A stretch of DNA of 43,626 nucleotides from the NCBI RefSeq assembly GCF_001541225.1, contig NZ_LMTS01000049.1:46411-90036 (forward strand), in the 5' to 3' direction. Origin of the DNA: Variovorax sp. WDL1 (lineage in GTDB: Bacteria; Pseudomonadota; Gammaproteobacteria; Burkholderiales; Burkholderiaceae_C). Below the pieces are notes generated by a model. The model ran no database searches, was not told the DNA's origin, and saw only the letters and a program-made list of their open reading frames with translations. The number at the start of each line of letters is the position of its first letter. The stretch's first letter is position 1. This document shows positions 14,938 to 25,824 of the stretch, piece after piece. A program made the position numbers and the translations under genes.

Positions 14938-14941
<4 letters not shown>
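13949..14941 (+). CDS. Peptide ABC transporter ATPase (DppD-type)
   Basis: A 330-residue cytosolic ATPase of the oligopeptide/dipeptide group. Walker A is GESGAGKS (residues 40-47), the Q-loop [10 protein letters not shown] follows, the ABC signature is FSGGMRQRV, Walker B is [12 protein letters not shown] and the H-loop is ITHDMG. The C-terminal extension contains the cysteine-rich motif [14 protein letters not shown], which in this subfamily carries an iron-sulfur or zinc-like site. I chose the ATG at 13949, which has GGAG 9 nt upstream. The stop overlaps the next ATPase start as ATGA, so the two are coupled and should form a heterodimer under the two permeases. Confidence 0.95.
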
Positions 14942-15933
<992 letters not shown>

Positions 15934-15984
15934 AGACGGACTGCCGCTACGAGAAGAGCGCGCAGTCCTTCGCGTGACCTTCCT

Positions 15985-17460
15985 TTACAGCTCTTCGCTC
16001 CAGGCGAACCCATCGCGCGCGATCATCGCGCTCGATGCGCTCGGGCCCCAGGTGCCCGCTGCGTAGGGGCGCGGGGGGCCGTCCGATGCCCAGCTGTCGA
16101 TCAGCGGCTCGACCCAGCGCCAGGCTTCCTCCTGCTCGTCGCTGCGCACGAAGAGGTTGAGCCGGCCGTCGATCACGTCGAGCAGCAGGCGCTCGTAGGC
16201 GCCCACGCGCTCGGAGCCGAAGCGCTTGTCGAAGTCGAGATCCAGCTGCACCGGCGCGAGCTGCGGCCCGGCATAGCGGTGGCCGTTGTTGCTTCGGTGG
16301 CGACCGTCCTGCGCCTGGGCGAGCATATGCAGTTCCAGGCCGTCCTTGGGCTGCAGGTTGATCACCAGCTTGTTGAAGGCGTTGGTGGGCGCCCGGAAGA
16401 TCGCATGGGGCGTCGGCTTGAAGTTGACCGCGATATGCGCATCGCGCGAGGCCAGCCGCTTGCCGGTGCGGATGTAGAGCGGCACGCCCGCCCAGCGCCA
16501 GTTCGCGATCTCGGTGCGCAGCGCGACGAAGGTCTCGGTGCGGCTCTCCGGGTCCACGCCCGGCTCGTCGCGGTAGCCCTGCACGCGCTCGCCGTAGGCC
16601 GTGCCGGCGGTGTACTGTCCGCGGATCGCATGCAGCCCGATGGCTTCCGGCGTCCAGGGTTTCAGCGCGCGCAGCACCTTGAGCTTCTCGTCGCGGATGG
16701 CATCGGCATGCGCGTTGATCGGCGGCTCCATGCCGATGGCGCAGACCAGCTGCAGCGCGTGGTTCTGCACCATGTCGCGCAGCGCGCCGGTCTGGTCGTA
16801 GAAGGCGCCGCGCTTCTCGACGCCCAGGTCTTCGCCGATCGTGATCTCGATGTTCGCGATGTGCTCGCGGCGCCAGATGGGCTCGAACAGCGCGTTGCCG
16901 AAGCGCATCGCGAACAGGTTCTGCACCGAGGGCTTGCCCAGGTAGTGGTCGATGCGGAACACCTGGTGCTCCGCCAGCACCTTGCACACCGCCTTGTTGA
17001 TGGCGCGGTTGGAGGCCAGGTCGTGCCCCAGCGGCTTCTCCAGCACCACGCGGGTTTTCGGGCCGTTGAGCCCGGCCGCTGCGATCTGTTCGACCACCTG
17101 TGTGAACAGGGCCGGGGCGGTGGCGAGGTACATCACGACCGTGCTCGCGTCGCGCTGCGTGAGCAGCTCTGCGAGCTTCGCGTAGTCCTCCGTCCGGGAC
17201 AGGTCCATCCGCTGGTAGTAGAGCAGGGCGGCGAACTTCTTGAACTCCTCGGGAGTTGGCCGCTTGGCGCCTTCCACAGCCTCGAAGCGCGACTGGATCA
17301 GCTCGCGGTAGCCGTCGTCGGACAGCTCGTCGCGCGCCACCCCGATGATGCGCCCGCCCCCGGGAAGGCTGCCGTGGCGAAAGGCCTGGAACAACGCCGG
17401 CATCAGCTTGCGCCAGGTGAGGTCGCCGGTACCGCCGAAGAGGACGAGGTCAAAACTCAT
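15985..17460 (-). CDS. zwf: Glucose-6-phosphate 1-dehydrogenase
   Basis: A 491-residue cytosolic enzyme that oxidises glucose 6-phosphate to 6-phosphogluconolactone with NADP or NAD, feeding the Entner-Doudoroff and pentose phosphate routes. The nucleotide-binding turn GGTGDL lies at residues 9-14 (Gly-Gly-Thr where many family members have Gly-Ala-Ser), EKPLGHD at 141-147 and the active-site signature RIDHYLGK at 169-176. Length is normal. It lies divergent to the HAD gene and near tal and pgi, so this is a sugar-phosphate cluster, but no hexR regulator, pgl, edd or eda gene is in the window. The gap to 17600 (139 nt) shows only a short GTCGC/GCGAC repeat and no clear promoter. Confidence 0.96.
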   Translation of the reverse strand: MSFDLVLFGGTGDLTWRKLMPALFQAFRHGSLPGGGRIIGVARDELSDDGYRELIQSRFEAVEGAKRPTPEEFKKFAALLYYQRMDLSRTEDYAKLAELLTQRDASTVVMYLATAPALFTQVVEQIAAAGLNGPKTRVVLEKPLGHDLASNRAINKAVCKVLAEHQVFRIDHYLGKPSVQNLFAMRFGNALFEPIWRREHIANIEITIGEDLGVEKRGAFYDQTGALRDMVQNHALQLVCAIGMEPPINAHADAIRDEKLKVLRALKPWTPEAIGLHAIRGQYTAGTAYGERVQGYRDEPGVDPESRTETFVALRTEIANWRWAGVPLYIRTGKRLASRDAHIAVNFKPTPHAIFRAPTNAFNKLVINLQPKDGLELHMLAQAQDGRHRSNNGHRYAGPQLAPVQLDLDFDKRFGSERVGAYERLLLDVIDGRLNLFVRSDEQEEAWRWVEPLIDSWASDGPPRPYAAGTWGPSASSAMIARDGFAWSEEL

Positions 17461-17599
17461 GAATGAATCCGTGTTGTCGTGGTGATGCGCTCAGCGCTCG
17501 AAGCCCGTCGGCGAATGGTAGCGGAGGCTGTCGCGCCGGCGACTTCGCTTAAGCTTCGGGCTGGTCCCTCAGGGCCATTTTTCCTTTGAACGAGCAGGC

Positions 17600-18265
17600 A
17601 TGAAGAACGTTGTGTTCGATGTTGGTGCAGTGCTGCTGAGCTGGGAGCCGGTGTCATTGGTGCACGCGGTCGTCGCGCCGCACACGCCGACGGCCCAGGC
17701 AGCCCATGCGCTGGCCTGCGAGATGTTTCATCACGAGGACTGGCTGGGCTTCGACCGCGGCACGCACAGCCTGGAAGATGCCATCGGGCGCATGGCGCTG
17801 CGCCTGTCACTGCCCGTCGAGCGCCTCAACACGACGCTGGCGCCCGTGGGCGAGCGCCTCGAACCTATCGACGTCACCATCGAACTGCTGGGTGCGCTGC
17901 GGGCCAGACGCGATGCCGGCGAGGCGCTGCGGCTCTATTACCTGTCCAACATGCCGGCGCCCTATGCGCGCGTGCTCGAGCAGCGCCACGAGTTCTTTCG
18001 GTGGTTCGACGGGGGCATCTTCTCGGGCGACGTTCGCATGATCAAGCCGCAGCGCGAGATCTTTCAGTTGCTCGCCTCGCGATATGCCCTCGAGGCGTCC
18101 CAAACGCTGTTCATCGACGACTCGGCTGCCAACGTGGCGGCGGCGCGTGCGCTCGGCTGGGAGGCCATCCACTGCGAGGCACCGAGCGAGCTCCCAGCGC
18201 AGCTGGCGACCTACCTGCCGGTTCGTTCCATCTTGTCGACGTCGAAGCCCAGCGAGCGTGCGTAG
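17600..18265 (+). CDS. HAD superfamily phosphatase (subfamily IA, YihX-like)
   Basis: A 221-residue HAD-fold hydrolase. Motif I is FDVGAVLLSW with Asp7 as the nucleophile and Gly at the +2 position, as in YihX-type sugar phosphatases and epoxide-hydrolase N-domains. Motif II is LSN (115-117), motif III is Lys149 in MIKPQREIF and motif IV is FIDDSAANV (Asp173, Asp174). The helical cap between residues 20 and 90 is typical. YihX-like enzymes hydrolyse sugar phosphates such as glucose 1-phosphate; location beside zwf, tal and pgi is compatible with that, but the substrate is inferred. Its last 55 nt overlap the convergent lipocalin gene. Confidence 0.85.
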   Translation: MKNVVFDVGAVLLSWEPVSLVHAVVAPHTPTAQAAHALACEMFHHEDWLGFDRGTHSLEDAIGRMALRLSLPVERLNTTLAPVGERLEPIDVTIELLGALRARRDAGEALRLYYLSNMPAPYARVLEQRHEFFRWFDGGIFSGDVRMIKPQREIFQLLASRYALEASQTLFIDDSAANVAAARALGWEAIHCEAPSELPAQLATYLPVRSILSTSKPSERA

Positions 18266-18885
18266 TCGAGCTCGGCCTGAAGCGTCGCCTCGTCCAATTG
18301 CGGTGTGCGCGACAGCACCCAGAGGTACTGCCGGTCGGGGGTGCCGACCAGCGCCACCTGGTAGTCACGATCGAGCTTGAGGATCCAATAGTCGCCCCAG
18401 GTCAGGGGAAGCCATCGCATCCAGTCCGGCGCAAAACTCACCTCGAGCCGCCCGGCGCCGGGCTGCCCCGCGACCGGAGCCGGGCGGGCAATGCCGGCCG
18501 ACTCGTCGACGCGCCCATCCGCCAGCATGCAACGGTTGATTACCTGCATGGTGCCATCCCCGAGGAGCGTGTACTCGGCTGTCACGGCACCAGTGCACTT
18601 TTTCTGGAAGCGATTGGGCAGCCGCGCCTGTTCGTGCCACACGCCGACATAGCGCTGCAGGTCGACGGGGGCGACCACTTGCAACGGGGCGCGCATCAGC
18701 GGCGCCCCATCGGCGGGTCCCGCCATGCGCCCGTTGCTTGCGGCGCGGGCGGTCGTGAATGCCAGGAGGGTCAGCGCGCCGCCGATGCAGAAGGCCGTGG
18801 CCAGGGTGCCGATGGACGCACTGTGAACCCGGTCGTCGAAAACCACGCGTTGCGGCGGCGTGGGCGGGGAGCGGCGAGTGAGCAT
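18211..18885 (-). CDS. Lipocalin family protein (Blc-like)
   Basis: A 224-residue lipocalin. A basic N-terminus and one hydrophobic helix (about 23-46) precede the barrel; the first lipocalin motif is QRYVGVWHEQARLPNRFQ with Gly81 and Trp83, followed by a sequence ending in the Blc-like YLWVLSRTPQLDE region near the C-terminus. Blc-type proteins bind fatty acids or lysophospholipids in the envelope. No lipobox is visible, so it may be anchored by the helix or secreted after cleavage near ARA (46-48). I chose the ATG at 18885 because GGAGG is 7 nt upstream; an ATG two codons earlier is too close to that site. Its 3' end overlaps the HAD gene by 55 nt. Confidence 0.85.
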   Translation of the reverse strand: MLTRRSPPTPPQRVVFDDRVHSASIGTLATAFCIGGALTLLAFTTARAASNGRMAGPADGAPLMRAPLQVVAPVDLQRYVGVWHEQARLPNRFQKKCTGAVTAEYTLLGDGTMQVINRCMLADGRVDESAGIARPAPVAGQPGAGRLEVSFAPDWMRWLPLTWGDYWILKLDRDYQVALVGTPDRQYLWVLSRTPQLDEATLQAELDYARSLGFDVDKMERTGR

Positions 18886-18980
18886 GAGCATTCCTCCAGA
18901 TCGGACAGGGTCCAACCGTAGCGCCGGGACCGGAAGGGGCCCGTCAGCCGGGGACCACACGAACTGTAGTTTTGCGGCGG

Positions 18981-18986
18981 GATAAT
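18981..18986 (+). promoter_or_regulatory. Candidate -10 box of a leaderless tal transcript
   Basis: GATAAT ends exactly 6 nt before the tal ATG, so normal sigma-70 spacing would place the first transcribed base at the A of ATG. No -35 of quality is seen and no ribosome-binding site precedes the start. Confidence 0.4.
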
Positions 18987-18992
18987 GCCCGC

Positions 18993-19946
18993 ATGAACCA
19001 ACTCGATGCCCTCCGACAGTGGACCACCGTGGTGGCCGATACCGGCGATTTCCGCCAACTGGCCCAGTTCAAGCCCCAGGATGCGACCACCAATCCTTCG
19101 CTCATCCTCAAGGCGGTGCAGAAGGCCGAGTACCGGCCCCTGCTCGACGAGGCGGTGAAGAAGCACGGTCACCTCGCCACCGACGAGGTCATCGACCGCC
19201 TGCTGGTGCGTTTCGGGACCGAGATCCTCTCGCTCATTCCCGGCCGGGTCTCGACCGAGGTGGATGCCCGGCTGAGCTTCGACACTGCCGCCACCGTGGC
19301 GCGGGCAGAGCGCATCGTGGCGCTCTACCGTGCCGAGGACATCGACACCGGGAAGCGCTTGCTGATCAAGATTGCCGCCACCTGGGAAGGCATCGAGGCG
19401 GCGCGCCAGCTGGAGCAGAAGGGCATCCACACCAACCTCACGCTGCTGTTCTCCTTCGCCCAGGCAGTGGCCTGCGGCGCCGCGGGCGTGCGGCTGATCT
19501 CGCCCTTCGTCGGGCGCATCTACGACTGGCACAAGAAGGCGGCCGGCAGCGCCTGGGACGAAGCGGCCCGCGCGGGCGCCAACGATCCGGGCGTCAGGTC
19601 GGTGCGCCAGATCTTCGAGTACTACAAGAAGCACGGCATCCGGACCGAGGTGATGGGCGCCAGCTTCCGAAACGTGGGCCAGATCGCAGCGCTCGCGGGC
19701 TGCGACCTGCTGACCATCAGCCCCGAGCTGCTGGCCGAGCTCGCCGCCAGCGAGGCGCCGCTGGCGCATGCGTTGGACGCGGATGCCGCGCAAGCACTCG
19801 ACATCCCGAAGCTGGTCCTGGACGAGCCGGCCTTCCGCTTCGCCCTCAACGAGGACGCGATGGCCACCGAGAAGCTGGCGGAGGGCATCCGGGCCTTCGC
19901 GGCGGACGCGGTGAAGCTGGAAAAGTTGATGGAGGAAATCGAATGA
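18993..19946 (+). CDS. tal: Transaldolase (TalB-type)
   Basis: A 317-residue cytosolic enzyme of the non-oxidative pentose phosphate pathway that transfers a dihydroxyacetone unit between sugar phosphates. The signature region [10 protein letters not shown] is at 30-39, the Schiff-base lysine is Lys126 in [11 protein letters not shown], and [11 protein letters not shown] and the phosphate-binding [11 protein letters not shown] follow. Length matches the E. coli enzyme. The ATG at 18993 lies just behind a GATAAT box, so translation may begin on a leaderless mRNA; no ribosome-binding site is seen. Its stop overlaps the pgi start as ATGA, making a tal-pgi operon. Confidence 0.96.
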   Translation: MNQLDALRQWTTVVADTGDFRQLAQFKPQDATTNPSLILKAVQKAEYRPLLDEAVKKHGHLATDEVIDRLLVRFGTEILSLIPGRVSTEVDARLSFDTAATVARAERIVALYRAEDIDTGKRLLIKIAATWEGIEAARQLEQKGIHTNLTLLFSFAQAVACGAAGVRLISPFVGRIYDWHKKAAGSAWDEAARAGANDPGVRSVRQIFEYYKKHGIRTEVMGASFRNVGQIAALAGCDLLTISPELLAELAASEAPLAHALDADAAQALDIPKLVLDEPAFRFALNEDAMATEKLAEGIRAFAADAVKLEKLMEEIE

Positions 19947-21496
19947 GCGCCGTCCGGACGCGTTGCGATCGCACCTCGGCGTGGGGCCGCTTGCAGGCGC
20001 ACTACGACTCGGCCGGCCGCTATTTCGACCTGCGCCAGGCTTTTGCCGCCGATCCGCAGCGCTTCGGCGCCTTCAGCCAGCCGGCACCGCACATCTTCGC
20101 CGACCTGTCCAAGAACCTGATCGACGGGAAGACCGAATCGCTGCTGCTGGCGCTGGCCCGCGAAGCCGGCATCGAGGCACATCGCGAGGCCATGTTCGCC
20201 GGCGAGCACATCAATGCGACCGAAGACCGCGCCGTGCTCCACACGCTGCTGCGCGCGCCGGCCTCGACAGCCGTGCCGCCCGAACTGGCGAGCGAGCTGG
20301 CCCAGGTGCACACCACGCTCGACGCCATGCTGGCCTACGCCGAGCAGGTGCGCACCGACCACACCATCACCGACGTGGTAAACATCGGCATCGGCGGCTC
20401 GGACCTCGGGCCCCAGATGGTCGTGCGCGCCCTCGATGCCTACGTGGCGCCGGGCAAGCGCTTCCACTTCGTCTCGAACGTCGACGGCCACGAGCTCGCC
20501 GGGGTGCTGCGCGGCCTGGCGCCCGAGCACACGCTGTTCCTGGTCGCCTCCAAGACCTTCACCACGGCCGAAACCATGGCCAACGCGCACTCGGCCAAAC
20601 GCTGGTTCGAGCAGTCGGGCAATGTCGACATCGCCCACCACTTCGCCGCGCTCACCACCAACGTCGAGGCCGCCCGTGCCTTCGGCATCGACACCACCTT
20701 CGGCTTCTGGGACTGGGTGGGCGGGCGCTATTCGCTGTGGTCCTCCATCGGACTGCCGATCGCGCTGGCCATCGGAGCCGAGGGCTTCCGCCGGCTCCTC
20801 GCCGGCGCGCACGCGATGGACGAGCATTTCCGCAGCGCCCCGCTGGCGCAGAACCTGCCGGTGCGCCTCGGCCTGATCGATGTCTGGTATCGCAACTTCC
20901 ACCACTTCACGAGCCGAAGCATCGCGCCCTACCACAGCGCGCTGCAGCGCCTGCCCGCCTACCTGCAGCAGCTCGAGATGGAGAGCAATGGCAAGCAGGT
21001 CGATGCGAGCGGCGCCGCGTTGCCCTTCGGCACCTCGCCGGTGCTATGGGGCGAGCCCGGCACCAACGGGCAGCACGCGTATTTCCAGATGCTGCACCAG
21101 GGCACGGACGCGATTCCGCTGGAGTTCGTCGCCGTGCGTGACCCGGCGCACGACCTGGAAGGCCACCATCGCAAGCTGCTGGCCAATGCGCTCGCGCAAG
21201 CTCAGGCGCTGATGGTGGGCCAGCAGGACGCCGGCGGGCACCGCAATTTCCCCGGCAACCGGCCGAGCACCTTCTTCGTCCTCGACCAGCTGAACCCGGA
21301 GACGCTGGGCGCCTTCCTCGCGATGTACGAGCACCGGGTGTTCACCAGCGGCGCGCTGTGGGGCATCAACAGCTTCGACCAGTGGGGCGTGGAGCTCGGC
21401 AAGGTGCTCGCCAAGGACATCGAGCCGCGCCTCGCCTCCGGCGACATGGCGGGGCTCGACGCTTCGACGGCCGGACTGCTGGCCCGGTTGCGCTAG
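19943..21496 (+). CDS. pgi: Glucose-6-phosphate isomerase
   Basis: A 517-residue cytosolic enzyme that interconverts glucose 6-phosphate and fructose 6-phosphate. Family motifs run in order: [13 protein letters not shown] near residue 150, [20 protein letters not shown], the first PROSITE-type signature [13 protein letters not shown] near 259, the second [14 protein letters not shown] near 473, with EHRVFTSG just before it. The length is slightly short of the E. coli enzyme but complete. GGAGG lies 7 nt before the ATG, which overlaps the tal stop, so expression is coupled to tal. Together with zwf it lets carbon cycle between hexose phosphate and the oxidative branch. Confidence 0.97.
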   Translation: MSAVRTRCDRTSAWGRLQAHYDSAGRYFDLRQAFAADPQRFGAFSQPAPHIFADLSKNLIDGKTESLLLALAREAGIEAHREAMFAGEHINATEDRAVLHTLLRAPASTAVPPELASELAQVHTTLDAMLAYAEQVRTDHTITDVVNIGIGGSDLGPQMVVRALDAYVAPGKRFHFVSNVDGHELAGVLRGLAPEHTLFLVASKTFTTAETMANAHSAKRWFEQSGNVDIAHHFAALTTNVEAARAFGIDTTFGFWDWVGGRYSLWSSIGLPIALAIGAEGFRRLLAGAHAMDEHFRSAPLAQNLPVRLGLIDVWYRNFHHFTSRSIAPYHSALQRLPAYLQQLEMESNGKQVDASGAALPFGTSPVLWGEPGTNGQHAYFQMLHQGTDAIPLEFVAVRDPAHDLEGHHRKLLANALAQAQALMVGQQDAGGHRNFPGNRPSTFFVLDQLNPETLGAFLAMYEHRVFTSGALWGINSFDQWGVELGKVLAKDIEPRLASGDMAGLDASTAGLLARLR

Positions 21497-21538
21497 GGCG
21501 AACCGCAAGTACTTCCACATGAAACGTCGCCTGCGATC

Positions 21539-22813
21539 ATGAAGCGGCGCATCAAGCTCATTGCGTGGACCTTCGTGCTGACAGTCGCGGCCGCCGTGAT
21601 CGTGCTCAACTTCACTGGCGGCGAGAAGAAGCTCGAGGAGCAGGTCCGGCATGAATATGCGCTTCACGACGAGCAATACCAGCGCGCCCTCGGCGTCCTG
21701 CTGGGCCCTGCCATCACCGACGGCAACCGCTTCGAGGCGCTCCACAACGGTGACCGGATCTTTCCGTCGATGTTGGCGGCCATCCGCGGCGCCCGGCACA
21801 GCATTACCTTCGAGACCTACATCTATTGGTCCGGCGACATCGGCAAGGCCTTCGCCGACGCCCTGGCCGAACGCTCGCGCGCAGGTGTCAAGGTTCACGT
21901 GCTGCTCGACTGGGTCGGCAGCTCCAAGGTCGACGAGGCGTTCCTGACGGAAATGCAGGCGGCAGGCGTCCAGATCCGCAAATTTCACAAGCCGAGCTGG
22001 TACGACCTGACAAAGATGAACAACAGGACGCACCGCAAGCTGCTGGTGGTCGATGGCCGCATTGGCTTCACCGGCGGAGTGGGCATCGCGCCGGAGTGGA
22101 CCGGCGACGCTCAGGATGCGGCGCACTGGCGCGATTCGCACTTCAAGGCCGAGGGCCCCGTTGTGGCCCAGATGCAAGCCGTATTCATGGACAACTGGGT
22201 CAAGGCGACCGGCGACGTGCTGCATGGCGAGATCTACTTTCCGGCGCTGGCCGAGGTGGGCCGGCAGCGCGCCCAGGTGTTCAGCAGTTCGCCGTCGGGC
22301 GGCAGCGAGAGCATGCAGCTGATGTACCTGTTGTCGATTGCCGCGGCCACCAGGTCGATCGACCTGTCCAGCGCGTATTTCGTGCCCGACGAGCTCACGG
22401 TGCGCGCGCTGGTCGAAGCCATGCGGCGCGGCGTGCGTCTACGCGTCATCACGCCAGGGCCCATCATCGATTCGCAGACCGTGCGCGCCGCCTCTCGCGC
22501 GGGCTGGGGCCCACTGCTGGAGGCCGGTGCCGAAATCAGCGAGTACCAGCCCACCATGTTCCATTGCAAGGTCTTCCTGGCAGACGGACTGCTAGTCTCG
22601 GTCGGCTCGACCAATTTCGACAACCGCTCCTTCCGCCTGAACGACGAGGCCAACCTCAACATCTACGACGCGGCGTTCGCCGCCGAGCAGACGGCGCAAT
22701 TCGAAGCGGACCTGAAGCAAGCCAAGCGCGTCACGCTCGAAGCCTGGCGCAATCGACCCTGGTCCGAGAAGGCGCAGGAACACCTGGCGGCATTGCTGGG
22801 CTCGCAGCTTTAG
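21539..22813 (+). CDS. Phospholipase D-like cardiolipin synthase
   Basis: A 424-residue membrane-anchored protein with one N-terminal helix (about 7-25) and two phospholipase D domains. The catalytic HKD motifs are complete: His165, Lys167 and Asp172 in THRKLLVVD, and His342, Lys344 and Asp349 in FHCKVFLAD. The layout with a single helix matches ClsB/ClsC-like enzymes, which condense phosphatidylglycerol with another phospholipid to cardiolipin at the inner membrane. Symbol is left open because ClsB and ClsC types cannot be separated by eye. It begins 43 nt after pgi and may be read through from it; no terminator separates them. Confidence 0.88.
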   Translation: MKRRIKLIAWTFVLTVAAAVIVLNFTGGEKKLEEQVRHEYALHDEQYQRALGVLLGPAITDGNRFEALHNGDRIFPSMLAAIRGARHSITFETYIYWSGDIGKAFADALAERSRAGVKVHVLLDWVGSSKVDEAFLTEMQAAGVQIRKFHKPSWYDLTKMNNRTHRKLLVVDGRIGFTGGVGIAPEWTGDAQDAAHWRDSHFKAEGPVVAQMQAVFMDNWVKATGDVLHGEIYFPALAEVGRQRAQVFSSSPSGGSESMQLMYLLSIAAATRSIDLSSAYFVPDELTVRALVEAMRRGVRLRVITPGPIIDSQTVRAASRAGWGPLLEAGAEISEYQPTMFHCKVFLADGLLVSVGSTNFDNRSFRLNDEANLNIYDAAFAAEQTAQFEADLKQAKRVTLEAWRNRPWSEKAQEHLAALLGSQL

Positions 22814-22940
22814 CGCCATGCAACAGTCGATCAGGGAGTGAATGCCGGGTCGACGTCATGAAGCGCAAGGTCGCGACCTGGACGACCGCGAGCGGCACGC
22901 CTGAAGCAGTGAGCTCAGGGAGAGCCGACCCTTATGATTG

Positions 22941-22960
22941 CCGCGGGAGCTTTCCCGTGG
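22941..22960 (+). repeat. Hairpin before the DUF805 gene
   Basis: CCGCGGGA-GCTT-TCCCGTGG is an 8-bp stem with a tetraloop, 10 nt before the GAGGAG ribosome-binding site. A TATGAT (22933-22938) just upstream could be a -10 box, but no -35 is convincing. It may be a leader structure; the role is unknown. Confidence 0.35.
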
Positions 22961-22983
22961 GAACTATCAAGAGGAGCTGTTCG

Positions 22984-23325
22984 ATGAATTTTCAAGAAGC
23001 CGTCAAGACTTGCTTCAGCAAATACGTGGACTTCGGCGGCCGCGCCTCGCGGTCCGAGTACTGGTGGTTCGTGCTGGCCTACGTGATCGTCGCGATCGTC
23101 GCCGGCCTTATCCACGAGGTCGTTTATGGCCTTGCCATCCTCGCCTTCCTGCTGCCGCTGCTGGCGGTCGGCGCGCGCCGCCTGCACGACATCGGCAAGA
23201 GCGGCTGGTGGCTGTTGCTGGGGCTGATCCCGCTGGTGGGCCTGGTCCTGCTGTACTTCATGGTCCAGCCGAGCCAGCCCGAGAGCAACGAATACGGCGT
23301 ACCGCCGCTTGCGACTGCTGCCTGA
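22984..23325 (+). CDS. DUF805 family membrane protein
   Basis: A 113-residue inner-membrane protein. It opens with the family sequence CFSKYVDFGGRASRSEYWWF, continues with two to three hydrophobic helices and carries the characteristic ARRLHDIGKSGWW motif at about 60-72, ending GLVLLYFMVQPSQPESNEYG, all diagnostic of DUF805. The biochemical role of the family is not known. GAGGAG lies 7 nt before the ATG. A hairpin stands upstream and a bidirectional terminator downstream, so it looks like its own transcription unit between the cardiolipin synthase and groL. Confidence 0.9.
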   Translation: MNFQEAVKTCFSKYVDFGGRASRSEYWWFVLAYVIVAIVAGLIHEVVYGLAILAFLLPLLAVGARRLHDIGKSGWWLLLGLIPLVGLVLLYFMVQPSQPESNEYGVPPLATAA

Positions 23326-23345
23326 AGCGGCTTCGCCAAGCCCAT

Positions 23346-23379
23346 GAAAAAACCCCGCGGCTCGCGCCGCGGGGTTTTT
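23346..23379. terminator. Bidirectional intrinsic terminator, DUF805 gene and groL
   Basis: AACCCCGCGGC-TCGC-GCCGCGGGGTT is an 11-bp stem flanked by six As on the left and five Ts on the right, so it can end both convergent transcripts. Confidence 0.92.
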
Positions 23380-23402
23380 GTTGGCTGAAGCGCCGGGCCG
23401 TC

Positions 23403-25070
<1,668 letters not shown>

Positions 25071-25087
25071 TCAGGAAAAAGGGGTGA

Positions 25088-25378
25088 TTACTTCTCGACG
25101 ACCGCAAACAGGTCGTCTTCCTTCATGACCAGCAGCTCGTCGCCGTCGACCTTGACGGTCTGGCCGCTGTACTTGCCGAACAGCACGCGGTCGCCGACCT
25201 TGATGTTCAGGGCGATCAGGTCGCCCTTGTCGTTCTTCTTGCCAGGTCCGACGGCCAGGACTTCGCCCTGGTCGGGCTTCTCGGCGGCGTTGTCGGGAAT
25301 CACGATGCCCGAGGCGGTCTTGGTTTCGCTTTCAATGCGCTTGACGATCACGCGATCGTGCAAAGGACGAAGTTTCAT
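25088..25378 (-). CDS. groS: Co-chaperonin GroES
   Basis: A 96-residue heptameric lid of the GroEL chamber. It starts [20 protein letters not shown], contains the mobile loop [12 protein letters not shown] (about 17-28), [15 protein letters not shown] and ends [16 protein letters not shown], all typical. AGGAG lies 7 nt before the ATG. As first gene of the operon it has an 80-nt leader that begins just after the CIRCE operator, so HrcA should repress both genes in the absence of heat stress. Confidence 0.98.
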   Translation of the reverse strand: MKLRPLHDRVIVKRIESETKTASGIVIPDNAAEKPDQGEVLAVGPGKKNDKGDLIALNIKVGDRVLFGKYSGQTVKVDGDELLVMKEDDLFAVVEK

Positions 25379-25460
25379 TGCATCTCCTGGATAAGAAACG
25401 GGGTTCGTTCTGGGCGGCGGCTGGATAGCTGCCTGCCTGGCCGCTGGAAGCGGGGTGTTG

Positions 25461-25487
25461 TTAGCACTCCTCTTTAGCGAGTGCTAA
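25461..25487. promoter_or_regulatory. CIRCE operator (HrcA site)
   Basis: TTAGCACTC-N9-GAGTGCTAA is an exact match to the CIRCE consensus, placed directly downstream of the groS promoter -10 box on the minus strand. HrcA binding here represses the chaperonin operon in known systems. hrcA itself is not in the window. Confidence 0.96.
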
Positions 25488-25514
25488 TGATAAGCGCAAT
25501 TCTGACGCTTTCAA
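25487..25514 (-). promoter_or_regulatory. groS: groS-groL promoter
   Basis: Minus-strand TTGAAA (25514-25509), 16-nt spacer and TATCAT (25492-25487), which abuts CIRCE. The -35 lies within CCCTTGAAA, which also fits the heat-shock sigma-32 -35 element, so dual control is possible; the sigma-32 -10 match is poor. The remainder of the 446-nt gap to the next gene (25515-25759) shows no recognisable gene or motif. Confidence 0.7.
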
Positions 25515-25759
25515 GGGTAGTCGGTGCATCGGTTTCACCTGACCCTGAACGGCCGCAACCGTCACGCGATGCTGCCAAGGCGCTGCCGTTCGCATTGCGA
25601 TGTGCCCAGCTCGAGCCCTGGAATGTCGCCGCCCACGTGCTCTTCTGCGAGTTGATGCCGAGGCAATCGATGGTCCGATGTGCGATTGAGCGCCAAGCTC
25701 AGGAACGTTTCCTGTCCATTGGCAGCACCGCAAAGCCGCAGCGCGCCGGGGGCAAATGG

Positions 25760-25788
25760 TTTCCAAGTAGAACAATCGACAATAGAAT
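25760..25788 (+). promoter_or_regulatory. Promoter of the TonB receptor operon
   Basis: TTTCCA (25760-25765), 17-nt spacer, TAGAAT (25783-25788). The -10 match is five of six. The Fur-like box overlaps its last bases, giving an iron-repressed arrangement. Confidence 0.55.
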
Positions 25789-25803
25789 GCGAATCACTCT
25801 CAA
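25787..25803. promoter_or_regulatory. Fur box candidate
   Basis: ATGCGAATCACTCTCAA agrees with the inverted-repeat Fur consensus ATGAGAATNATTCTCAT at 13 of 16 informative positions and overlaps the -10 box of the TonB receptor promoter. Iron-replete Fur would block transcription here. Confidence 0.65.
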
Positions 25804-25824
25804 CACTATTCGCGGGACGAGGAC

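Noticed and set aside
15945..15975. GGACTGC/GCAGTCC repeat as a terminator between the ATPase gene and zwf
   Set aside because: Long loop and no T-run on either strand; only a weak hairpin.
17461..17599. HexR-type operator in the zwf-HAD gap
   Set aside because: No convincing 17-bp HexR-like palindrome could be found, only a short GTCGC/GCGAC repeat.
25461..25775. Open frame of 104 codons on the minus strand in the groS-TonB receptor gap
   Set aside because: It contains the CIRCE element and groS promoter, has no ribosome-binding site and shows no protein-like pattern.
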